Shown: positions 9,937 to 17,814 of the stretch, piece by piece | Numbering within the stretch: the stretch's first letter is position 1 | Layout of the letters: every line of letters starts with the position of its first letter | NCBI GenBank assembly: GCA_029245245.1 | Contig: JAQWPT010000011.1 | Coordinates: 231,874 to 295,873 of the forward strand | Direction of reading: 5' to 3' | DNA length: 64,000 bases | Source: Phycisphaerales bacterium | Lineage (GTDB): Bacteria > Planctomycetota > Phycisphaerae > Phycisphaerales > SM1A02 | Position numbers and translations under genes: made by a program | The notes under the pieces: generated by a model | Databases searched by the model: none | The model's input: only the letters and a program-made list of their open reading frames with translations | Told to the model about the DNA's origin: nothing

Positions 9937-9968
9937 TCGGTCGATGTACCATGGCTGGTTCGACACGC

Positions 9969-9974
9969 TAGAAT
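9969..9974 (+). promoter_or_regulatory. -10 box candidate for atpC
   Basis: TAGAAT stands 63 bases before the atpC start. No matching -35 is evident. The same hexamer recurs before the genes at 57830 and 58966. Confidence 0.3.
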
Positions 9975-10037
9975 GCGTCTTCCATTCGTGGTCCGGTTGG
10001 ACCGTCCTACAACACATCTTCTTCAGGCAGGTCTTCC

Positions 10038-10457
10038 GTGAGCAAGTCATTCCAGTGCACGATCATCACTCCCGAGGCCTCCGTCTTCGATGACGAGGTC
10101 ACCTATGCGAGGTTCCCCGCCTGGGACGGCCAGTACGGAATGATGTCGGGACTGTCCCCGATGCTTTCCAGTCTCGCCCCTGGCGGTCTTCGACTGGACC
10201 AGGCGTCCGGGAGCACCTGGTTTCTCGTCGAGGGTGGTTTCGCCCACGTCGTCGGCGATCGGCTGACGATTCTCGCCGAAGCCGTCACCCCGGCCGCGGA
10301 ACTGGATGTGGAAGCAGCTGAAGCATCGTTCGCATCGCTGCGAAGCAGCGGGCCATCCGACGAGGTGGACATGGACGAGTTGAACCGCCAGCGCCAGATT
10401 GCCCGCGAGCGTGTCCACCTGGCACGCCGAGAGGCCGGGTACACCACCGGGGTGTGA
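10038..10457 (+). CDS. atpC: ATP synthase F1 subunit epsilon
   Basis: The 139-residue product is the epsilon subunit of the F1 central stalk. It has the N-terminal beta-sandwich (FQCTIITPEASVFDDEV, then GQYGMMSGLSPM) and a C-terminal helical region (ELNRQRQIARERVHLARRE). The GTG start at 10038 has a GGCAGG purine tract six bases upstream. No other ATP synthase gene is in the window, so the subunit is encoded apart from the atpD end of the usual operon. It is followed after 48 bases by scpB. Confidence 0.9.
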   Translation: MSKSFQCTIITPEASVFDDEVTYARFPAWDGQYGMMSGLSPMLSSLAPGGLRLDQASGSTWFLVEGGFAHVVGDRLTILAEAVTPAAELDVEAAEASFASLRSSGPSDEVDMDELNRQRQIARERVHLARREAGYTTGV

Positions 10458-10505
10458 TCTTCGCGGCGTGGAGACGCCGATACTTGAAGACGGAGGATCC
10501 GTCCT

Positions 10506-11195
10506 ATGTCCGACACGAGTGCAACCACGACCACGAATGCAGGAGTCGAGGCCTGCGAACTCTCGACGCCCCAGCGCATCGAAGCTGTTCTCATGACCGT
10601 CGATCGCCCACTGGGAGATCGGGCCCTGGCCGAGGCCGCCGGCGTCAAGTCGGTGGAAGACGGCATCTCGCAGTTGAATGAATCCTACGAGTCGACGGGC
10701 CGAACCTTCCGCATCGTCCGCATCGCCAGCGGCTGGCAGGTGATGACCATGCCGGAGTCCGCCCCGATCCTGGCCCGCCTTCACGCTCAACGCCAACAGT
10801 CCCGCCTTTCGCCGGCGGCGATGGAAACGCTTTCGATCATCGCCTATCGCCAGCCCGTGATGCGGGCGGAGATCGAGGCGATCCGCGGAGTGGCCTGCGG
10901 GGAAGTCCTGCGTGGCCTGCTCGAGCGTCGCTTCATCCGCATCGCGGGACGAGCTGAGGAACTCGGTCGTCCAATGCTCTACGGGACCACGAAGGATTTC
11001 CTTCGGGTCTTCGGTCTCTCGGGCATCGATGACCTGCCCGAGGTGGAAGGCCTCAGAAGGACATCGTCCAATCGCACGACTCGCGCCGCCGATGCCGATG
11101 AGTCGACCGCCGACGACGCGGACGACGCCATTGACGCGGGGGCCGACGACGAACCGGATCACGATCCGGCGACACCCGCCCCCGAAGGGACCTGA
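10506..11195 (+). CDS. scpB: segregation and condensation protein B
   Basis: ScpB is the winged-helix kleisin partner that joins ScpA and SMC in chromosome compaction. The motif SPAAMETLSIIAYRQPVMRA followed by EIEAIRGVACGEVLRGLLE is diagnostic, and GRPMLYGTTKDFLRVFGL ends the conserved core. After about residue 180 comes a disordered Asp/Ala-rich tail that is longer than in most homologues. GGAGG nine bases before the ATG sets the start. scpA is not adjacent. Total length is 229 residues. Confidence 0.95.
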   Translation: MSDTSATTTTNAGVEACELSTPQRIEAVLMTVDRPLGDRALAEAAGVKSVEDGISQLNESYESTGRTFRIVRIASGWQVMTMPESAPILARLHAQRQQSRLSPAAMETLSIIAYRQPVMRAEIEAIRGVACGEVLRGLLERRFIRIAGRAEELGRPMLYGTTKDFLRVFGLSGIDDLPEVEGLRRTSSNRTTRAADADESTADDADDAIDAGADDEPDHDPATPAPEGT

Positions 11196-11215
11196 TCCCG
11201 CTGCGAGGTGGCGCC

Positions 11216-12388
11216 ATGGCTCGACAACTTCTCCCGGTCAATGCGCCCGTCACGTTTCTGCTGCTCGTCTTTCTCCTGGCTCCCGCGGCGCTGCTGCAAG
11301 GCAACAACATCCTTTTCTGGATGCTCGCCATCCTGGCCGCGTCCGTCCTGCTGTCGATCCTCGGGACCCGCTGGATGGTTCGTGGCCTGTCCATTCGTCG
11401 GCAGTTGCCGGTGCATGGAACGGTTGGTGAACCCGTGGTGGTGGGATACGCGGTCACACGTCGCCGCCGCAGCCTGCCGTGCTTCGGCCTCTTCATCGAC
11501 GAGGAGCCCATGGACGGTCAGTCCGATGGATTCGATGCGGATCATGTCCGCGGCTGGGTTCTGCACGTGGGGTCGGGCGAAACCGTGCACGGCCAGGCGA
11601 TCATGGTGCCCACCGAGCGTGGTCGCCTGGAGTTCGACCGGCTCTGGGTTCGCACGACCTTTCCCTTCGGGATGATCCGCCGGCAGCGCCGCTTCAGTCA
11701 GCCCCAGCACCTGCTCGTGTACCCACGTGTGCATGCGTTGCGTGATCGCGTTCTCGAAGCATTGTCTCCACAGGGGCCCGATGGACTTCGTACGCTGGAC
11801 CGGAAGGGGCAGGGCGACGACTACTTCGGCATCCGCCAGTTGCGAACCGGTGACAGCATCCGGGACATCGCCTGGAAACTCTCGGCGCACCGCAACGAAT
11901 TGCTGGGGATCGAGCGATCGAGCCCGTCTCCTCCGCGGATCCGGATCGTGCTCGACCTGTCGACGCCCACCGATGCCCTGCAGGTGGATCCCGGCGAGTC
12001 GGTTACCGCACGGGAGCTCGAGGAACAGGCCATCAGCCTGGCGGCCTCGCTCGTGAAGGCCGCCACCGCGCGGGAACTCGAGGTCGCCATGACGATCCTC
12101 GGTGTCCAGCGTCCATCGCTTCCGTTCCGCGGCAGCGCATGGCACGTGCACCGGATCATGACGATGCTGGCGAGCATCGACCTGGATGATTCCCGGGCCA
12201 CGGGCCACGGTGGTGCGATCTCCGACTTCGAGCACGCGGGACTGATCGTGATCCGCCCCGATCGAGTTCGGCCGCTGACCTCACGACGTGATGCCTGGTA
12301 CCTCACCGCCCGCCAGATGGCCGAGCTCGTTCGTGACCCGGTCGAGGTCGTGTCCGCAACGCGCCGGCACCGGGAGGACGCCGCATGA
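11216..12388 (+). CDS. DUF58 domain membrane protein
   Basis: The 390-residue protein has two N-terminal membrane helices (about residues 10-50), a beta-rich middle, and the DUF58 signature DDYFGIRQLRTGDSIRDIAW followed by KLSAHRNELLG. DUF58 proteins usually sit with a MoxR ATPase and a transglutaminase in envelope-related operons. Here the MoxR gene is missing from the vicinity but the transglutaminase follows in an ATGA overlap. The ATG at 11216 has an AGGTGG tract upstream. The biochemical role of DUF58 is unknown. Confidence 0.85.
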   Translation: MARQLLPVNAPVTFLLLVFLLAPAALLQGNNILFWMLAILAASVLLSILGTRWMVRGLSIRRQLPVHGTVGEPVVVGYAVTRRRRSLPCFGLFIDEEPMDGQSDGFDADHVRGWVLHVGSGETVHGQAIMVPTERGRLEFDRLWVRTTFPFGMIRRQRRFSQPQHLLVYPRVHALRDRVLEALSPQGPDGLRTLDRKGQGDDYFGIRQLRTGDSIRDIAWKLSAHRNELLGIERSSPSPPRIRIVLDLSTPTDALQVDPGESVTARELEEQAISLAASLVKAATARELEVAMTILGVQRPSLPFRGSAWHVHRIMTMLASIDLDDSRATGHGGAISDFEHAGLIVIRPDRVRPLTSRRDAWYLTARQMAELVRDPVEVVSATRRHREDAA

Positions 12389-14628
12389 ACATCGAACGCA
12401 TGTACATGCGGCTGTCCTTCGTGCTCGTCTTCACGGCCATCGTCGCCCACTGCATTGCGCAGCAGGGCCTGCTGCTGGTGCTCATCACAGGCACGTGCGC
12501 AGCGGCGAGCCGGTCGATCTGTGAAGGACCTCGGGGTCGTGTGCTTCCAAGGCCGTGGTCCCTGCTGCTGACCGCCATCGCCTTGACGTGGTCCGTCGTG
12601 GGCATGCTCGGAGAGCCGAGCCAGTCCATTGCCTGGATCGGAACGTTCGTGGTCTGGCTGACACTCATCAAACTCTACGAGCGCCGGTCAATCGAGAACG
12701 AGGCGGAGCGGTTGATTCTCAGCCTGCTGTTGATGGTGCTGGCGGCCCTGGTGTCAGTCGACCTGCTGTTCGGTCTGCTCCTGGTGGCCTGGACCGGCCT
12801 GGCCATCACGGTGCTGCTGCTCTTCCAGCTCTACCACGGTCAGGAACTCGTTCGAATGCAGCGGGGGCAGGTGGCGGTGGACACCGACCCCACTGATGTC
12901 GTGCAGCGGCCGATCATGGGCCTGGGGATGCGTCGCGATTTCCGGCGCGTGACCACGGGCATCCTGCTGCTGATCCTGAGCATCAGCGTCGTGTTGTTCG
13001 TGGTCGTGCCCCGGTCGATGACGACATCCTTCTCGCACGGGCAGGGTCAGGCGGACACCGCGGTCTCCGGTCATACCGATCGAGTGGACCTCGGGGGCCT
13101 GTCCCGCATCTCCCTCTCCGAGGAGCAGGTGATGTCGGTGGGATTGCTGTCCTGGGATGGCGACTTCAGGCAGTTGGGTGAACCGCTTCGACTTCGCGGC
13201 TCGGTGCTTGACCGGTCCATGGGAAACGGCGTCTGGGAACCCAGCGAGCAGCGGGCGGATTGGGAGTACGAGACCACTCCCGACACCTGGCAGTTGCTGG
13301 AACTGTCCAAGTCACGAACCCGGCCCGGCCCGGATGAAACGATCGTCCAGGTCTTCGATCTCAAGGAGCCGCTGTCCACGCTCTTCTCCATCTCCCGTGC
13401 CATTGACATTCGGACACCGATCAGCGTCGGCATCGATTTCAACAGCAACACGGACACCCTGACCGTCACCAGTGAGCGTGCTCCGCTGCACTACGAAATC
13501 CGCGCCCAACCAGGGCTTCCCGAGGGTGTCCGGGCCCGCCGCTCCTGGTACCGGTACCAGAACCCGGCGGTCCGCGAGGTGGCGCTTGGTGTGCTGCGTG
13601 AGGCGGACATTCCCCTTCGCCGCCCTCGCACTCCAGCGGAGGCCGCGGTCTGGAACCAGCGGGTGGCCAGGGCCTTCCAGGCCTACCTCACTTCGCGTGA
13701 CTTCCGGTACACGCTCGAACTCGATCGGGGCCCTCGAGCCAATGCGGACAACGGACTCGATCCGGTGGAATCCTTCCTGCTGATCGAACGAGCCGGACAC
13801 TGCGAGTACTTCGCCGCGGGGTTCGTCTCGCTCTGCCACGTGGTCGATCTCAATGCGAGAATCGTTACCGGGTTCGTGACGGACCGGTACGACACGTTGA
13901 TTCAGCGCTACGTCGTGCTCAAGGCGGATGCGCACGCCTGGGCCGAAGTCGAGACCACGCCCGGGATCTGGGCCACGTTCGACCCGACTCCCCCGGCCTG
14001 GACGCCGGTGGGCCGCAGCCAGGCGCCGACCTTCGCCCAGCGCATGAGCTGGATCTACGGTTGGTTCGAGCATGCCTGGCAGGCGAACGTACTGGGCTAC
14101 GACGTGCAGAAGCAGGAGGGGATCGTCGACTCGGTGCAGCCTTGGTGGCGGACCCTGTCCCGATCGACCTTCAATGCCATCAGCGAGTTTCTCGTGACGG
14201 TGAACCTCGCCTTCGGCATCGGGCTCGGTGGCTACATCTGGATGGGTGTGGTGTTCGGAATCGCCATCCTGTCGATCGTGGCCTGGCGGCTCGGTCGTCG
14301 TCGACACCAGCGGGTACTCGCCGCGGTCTCCATGCAGCACGCCGACGTCCGGACCGATCGCCGCATGGCTCGTCGGTATGCGTTCTACGTCGACTCGCTT
14401 CGCCAACTCAAGGCGGCGGGGCTCGCGAAGCCGCGGTGGCAGTCGCCGGCCGACTATGCCCGCCAACTGGCGGTGACGCATCCGGAGGTCGCCGGGCCGC
14501 TCTCACGCATCGTGAACCACTTCTACGAACTTCGCTTCGGGGGGCTCGATCCCGCCGCCGGTCACCACCAGGACGTCACGCAGCAGGCGCTCCGCGAACT
14601 TGCGGCCGCACTCGAGCCCGGTAGATGA
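12385..14628 (+). CDS. TgpA-like membrane transglutaminase
   Basis: The 747-residue protein has an N-terminal block of about six membrane helices (DUF3488 type), an external transglutaminase-like domain and a final helix with a cytoplasmic DUF4129-like tail. The catalytic triad is visible as Cys473 in AGHCEYFA, His517 in DAHAWAEV and Asp533 in ATFDPTPP. It may cross-link or cleave envelope peptides or proteins. Its ATG overlaps the DUF58 stop and its stop overlaps the next start, so three products are translationally coupled. The DUF58 pairing is conserved in many bacteria. Confidence 0.88.
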   Translation: MNIERMYMRLSFVLVFTAIVAHCIAQQGLLLVLITGTCAAASRSICEGPRGRVLPRPWSLLLTAIALTWSVVGMLGEPSQSIAWIGTFVVWLTLIKLYERRSIENEAERLILSLLLMVLAALVSVDLLFGLLLVAWTGLAITVLLLFQLYHGQELVRMQRGQVAVDTDPTDVVQRPIMGLGMRRDFRRVTTGILLLILSISVVLFVVVPRSMTTSFSHGQGQADTAVSGHTDRVDLGGLSRISLSEEQVMSVGLLSWDGDFRQLGEPLRLRGSVLDRSMGNGVWEPSEQRADWEYETTPDTWQLLELSKSRTRPGPDETIVQVFDLKEPLSTLFSISRAIDIRTPISVGIDFNSNTDTLTVTSERAPLHYEIRAQPGLPEGVRARRSWYRYQNPAVREVALGVLREADIPLRRPRTPAEAAVWNQRVARAFQAYLTSRDFRYTLELDRGPRANADNGLDPVESFLLIERAGHCEYFAAGFVSLCHVVDLNARIVTGFVTDRYDTLIQRYVVLKADAHAWAEVETTPGIWATFDPTPPAWTPVGRSQAPTFAQRMSWIYGWFEHAWQANVLGYDVQKQEGIVDSVQPWWRTLSRSTFNAISEFLVTVNLAFGIGLGGYIWMGVVFGIAILSIVAWRLGRRRHQRVLAAVSMQHADVRTDRRMARRYAFYVDSLRQLKAAGLAKPRWQSPADYARQLAVTHPEVAGPLSRIVNHFYELRFGGLDPAAGHHQDVTQQALRELAAALEPGR

Positions 14629-15329
14629 CGATCTGGCTTGGCGGGGACGAACCCCACGATCCCGAGATCGCCACCCGGCAGGACGACTGGCTTCGTCGGT
14701 GGGGCGGTCGCGCCTCGTCCCGGGTGCTTGATCTCGGGTGCGGGCACGGTCGGACCATGATGACACTGGCCGGTCTCGGCCACGACGTGCTCGGACTGGA
14801 TTCGGATGCCGAGTGCCTCGGTGCCTGCCGCCGCCGCGCCGATGAACTCGGTGTGACGGTTCGGCTTCAGCACCTGGACTTCCTTTCGGATTGGATCGCC
14901 GACGAAGAACCGTTCGATCTGGTCTGCTGCCTGGGCAACACCTTCATGCTCGTGGACACCGATGATGCGGCGGTCGCACTGCTCGGTCGCTGCGCACGGC
15001 ACCTGGCCCCCGGTGGCCTCGTCGTGCTGGACGATCTGCCGGGCCTGTTCCTGCCCGAGGTCGAATCGGGAAACTGGGAAACCGGGATCTCCGAGGACGG
15101 GGGCCTGCAACTGCTGTGGTCGGATCGAGACGATGTCTTCACGGTTCGCAGCGGTGATGATGTGGATCCCAACCAGTGGTCTCTGCGGCCCGACGACGTC
15201 CCGCTTCGACTGTGGCGAGCCCAGTCCCTGGCTGCGGTTGCCATGGGTGCCGGGTTATCGGCTCCGGAGACCGACGAGGTGGGGGCCGTGCTGGTCATGC
15301 GTTCTGGGAGGGCGGCTGGGGCCTCGTAA
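14625..15329 (+). CDS. class I SAM-dependent methyltransferase
   Basis: The 234-residue product shows the Rossmann SAM-binding motif VLDLGCGHGRTMMTLA, motif II VLGLDSDAECL and the motif VLDDLPGLF further on. Substrate cannot be inferred; the small-molecule-methyltransferase fold is clear. It starts in an ATGA overlap with the transglutaminase gene and is probably part of that transcript. The C-terminal half (NQWSLRPDDVPLRLW) is not a family I recognise. Confidence 0.8.
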   Translation: MTIWLGGDEPHDPEIATRQDDWLRRWGGRASSRVLDLGCGHGRTMMTLAGLGHDVLGLDSDAECLGACRRRADELGVTVRLQHLDFLSDWIADEEPFDLVCCLGNTFMLVDTDDAAVALLGRCARHLAPGGLVVLDDLPGLFLPEVESGNWETGISEDGGLQLLWSDRDDVFTVRSGDDVDPNQWSLRPDDVPLRLWRAQSLAAVAMGAGLSAPETDEVGAVLVMRSGRAAGAS

Positions 15330-15440
15330 CCCGTCCTGCCCGATCGACTTCCGTGACCACAGGCTTCAGAACCCACGGGGAGGCGCCGATACCCACTGCA
15401 GGCCGCATCGTCCGTGCGGACCGTATTTGGGGAGTTGGAC

Positions 15441-16316
15441 GTGCCTGCACATCGATCACGCACTACGGGTTGGCGGCGCTGCCTTGAGCAGATCTGCCAG
15501 CGAAATGGATCCATCGAGATCGCCATCGAAGGCCCCGAGGGAGATGCTCCCGGCGGGGGTGACCTGCTGTTTCGATCGCGGGTTCTTCACGTCGGCGGAG
15601 ACCAGCTCTGGCTGGAGCCACCGACCACGCTCGGCGAGGCCATCGACATCGAGCCCGGCATGCGACTGGTGGGGATCATGGCCATCGGTCAGAACCGCTG
15701 GATGTTCCGAAGCGTCTGCGGCGGGTCGACCAGTCGTTCCTGCGAAGGACGCATGGTTCCGGTGCTGGTGCTCAGCATGCCCGTCCAGGTTGAGCGTTGC
15801 CAGCGGCGTCGCGACTACCGGATCAACACCAGTGAACTCGCGCTGCCCGACGTGACCGTCTGGCCGCTTTTGGATCCGGATTCAATCGTCCTGGCCGAAC
15901 GGGTCAACGAGGCCGAGTTCCTTCGCGAACGTGACGCGATGGAGTCGGCGACGATGCGCCTGCCCGGCATCTCCGATGAGGAACTGCTCCCCGACGTCGG
16001 TCCGTCCTTCACCTCCCGCCTGGTCAATCTTGGTGGCGGTGGCATCGGGTTGAACGTTTCGATGGACGATGCCGGCACCATCAATCGATCCCGGGCCTTC
16101 TGGGTTCGATTCGAGTTGCCGCCGCATGTGCACACCCCGGTGTGCGCGACCGCCAGGCTGGTGCATTCGCACATCCAGTCCGACAAGCGTCTGTACGCGG
16201 GCATGACATTCGACTTTTCCCACAACCCGTCGCACAAGCGATTCGTGGTGCAGCAGATCGTGCGGGCCATCGCGGGCCAGCAGAAACTCCAGCTCGAGCG
16301 GCGCCGATCAGCCTGA
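15441..16316 (+). CDS. PilZ/YcgR-like protein with a degenerate second motif
   Basis: The 291-residue protein resembles YcgR-type c-di-GMP receptors. An N-terminal beta domain (about 20-110) leads into an arginine cluster (ERCQRRRDYRIN) like the PilZ RxxxR motif, and then a PilZ barrel. The second motif should read (D/N)xSxxG but reads NLGGGGIG, with Gly in place of Ser, so c-di-GMP binding may be weak or lost. The GTG at 15441 has GGGGAG six bases upstream and was preferred to a GTG at 15414. It follows the methyltransferase by 111 bases and ends nine bases into the converging pabB. Confidence 0.65.
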   Translation: MPAHRSRTTGWRRCLEQICQRNGSIEIAIEGPEGDAPGGGDLLFRSRVLHVGGDQLWLEPPTTLGEAIDIEPGMRLVGIMAIGQNRWMFRSVCGGSTSRSCEGRMVPVLVLSMPVQVERCQRRRDYRINTSELALPDVTVWPLLDPDSIVLAERVNEAEFLRERDAMESATMRLPGISDEELLPDVGPSFTSRLVNLGGGGIGLNVSMDDAGTINRSRAFWVRFELPPHVHTPVCATARLVHSHIQSDKRLYAGMTFDFSHNPSHKRFVVQQIVRAIAGQQKLQLERRRSA

Positions 16317-17723
16317 GACGGCTTCCGCCAGTCCCAGCGCCGATTTGAAGACCGCCGCCTTGTGGCAGGTCTCCTCGTATTCCTCGCGTGGGCACGAGTC
16401 GGAGACGATGCCACCTCCGGTCCCGTAGACCACTTCTCCCTGGAATCGATCGAACCCGTCGTGGAACGTGCCCGTCAGCGCCATCGTCCGGATGCCGACG
16501 GACAGTCGTGCGCGATCGCGGGTGATCCAGCCCAGACCGCCGCAGTAGGGTCCTCGGGGTTCCGTCTCCAGTTCATCGATGATCTGCATCGCCCGGATTT
16601 TCGGGGCCCCGGTAATCGAACCCGGGGGGAAGGTCGCTCGCAGCAGGTCGGCCATCGTCGCAGTGTGGAGCAGGGTTCCGTGCACCTCGCCCACTCCGTG
16701 GTGGACGGTGGGGTGGGTCTCGATGCAACGCGAGTGCCGCACCTGCACCGAGCCGAGTTCGCAGACGCGACCGAGGTCGTTGCGCATCAGGTCGACGATC
16801 ATGTGCAGTTCAGCGGCATCCTTCGTGGAGGCCTCCAGTTCGGCGGGATCGCAGTCGGCCGGTCGGGTGCCCTTGATCGGCCGCGTGATGACGCGGCGGG
16901 TTCCGTCGTTCGGGTCGACCTGGAGAAACAGTTCGGGGCTGAGACTGAGGATGGCCCGGTCGTGGGCATCGCCATCACCGGGGAGTTCCACGTACAGGCC
17001 GTAGGTCGGCCCCGATTCCAGCAGTGATCGTGCCGCCATCGTGCGGGGGGAGACGTCGATCGAGGATCGAAGACGGCGCGCGAGATTGACCTGGAAGGCA
17101 TCGCCCTGGTGGATCAGGTCACGGACTCGCCGGACGTGCTCGATGTGGGTGTCCTTGACGGGTTCGCTCACCGGTGGGGTGCAATGCTGGTTCGTGTCGG
17201 GGCACCGGTTGCCTGCTGGTGGCATCTCGGCACCACCGAAGGACCACCACTGGTTGTTGTCGTGATCGAGGGCCAGTCCCGATGGACACCACAGCAGGTC
17301 CAGCAGGGGCCAGTTCGAGTCGGGGCGTTTCACATCATGCCGGGCACCGGGTTCGATGACGGCACCGAGTTCGTAGGCGCAGGCCACCAGCCAGCCCCCG
17401 CTGAAGGGAAGCGTCTCGGGATGCATCGCATCCAATGGCGTTGCATCCAGCAGTTCCTGGAGCAGCGCAAGCGGATCTTCGACGGTCAAGGGTAGTGCGC
17501 ACGGGGGCTCGGCTGGACCGGACCAGTGCACCTGGAGGGTGCCGGCGTCGATGCGAAGTCGGCCCGCCGGGCAGCAGAGCATCGACCATCGGGACCACTC
17601 GTTGCCTCGCCGGGCCGAGGAGAGCATGGCCAGGGGCTGGCTGCATGGCCAGTCGGCGACCAGGTTCATGGCATCACGATCATCGCTGACACTGTGTGGA
17701 GGTTCATTCCCCATGAAGTCCAT
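16308..17723 (-). CDS. pabB: aminodeoxychorismate synthase component I
   Basis: The 471-residue product is a chorismate-utilising enzyme of the TrpE/PabB family. PIKGTRP carries the Lys that marks PabB (TrpE has Ala there); IVDLMRNDLGRV and GSITGAPKIRAM are the catalytic-core motifs. It would make aminodeoxychorismate for folate synthesis with a separate glutaminase subunit, not found here. The ATG at 17723 has GAGG ten bases upstream; nearby in-frame ATGs at 17732 and 17714 are alternatives. It diverges from ppdK. Confidence 0.85.
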   Translation of the reverse strand: MDFMGNEPPHSVSDDRDAMNLVADWPCSQPLAMLSSARRGNEWSRWSMLCCPAGRLRIDAGTLQVHWSGPAEPPCALPLTVEDPLALLQELLDATPLDAMHPETLPFSGGWLVACAYELGAVIEPGARHDVKRPDSNWPLLDLLWCPSGLALDHDNNQWWSFGGAEMPPAGNRCPDTNQHCTPPVSEPVKDTHIEHVRRVRDLIHQGDAFQVNLARRLRSSIDVSPRTMAARSLLESGPTYGLYVELPGDGDAHDRAILSLSPELFLQVDPNDGTRRVITRPIKGTRPADCDPAELEASTKDAAELHMIVDLMRNDLGRVCELGSVQVRHSRCIETHPTVHHGVGEVHGTLLHTATMADLLRATFPPGSITGAPKIRAMQIIDELETEPRGPYCGGLGWITRDRARLSVGIRTMALTGTFHDGFDRFQGEVVYGTGGGIVSDSCPREEYEETCHKAAVFKSALGLAEAVSG

Positions 17724-17766
17724 GATAGCCATGCCTCGATTGGGCCCGGAATGTGGCTTGGACCGA

Positions 17767-17772
17767 TACAAT
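17767..17772 (+). promoter_or_regulatory. -10 box candidate for ppdK
   Basis: TACAAT lies 42 bases before the ppdK ATG. I could not find a good -35 at the right distance. Confidence 0.3.
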
Positions 17773-17814
17773 GCCCATTCACGAAACACACGACACAGAC
17801 GGGAGCCACAGACG

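Noticed and set aside
15330..15440. Possible c-di-GMP riboswitch before the PilZ-like gene
   Set aside because: No tetraloop/receptor-type pair of helices or conserved core could be recognised.
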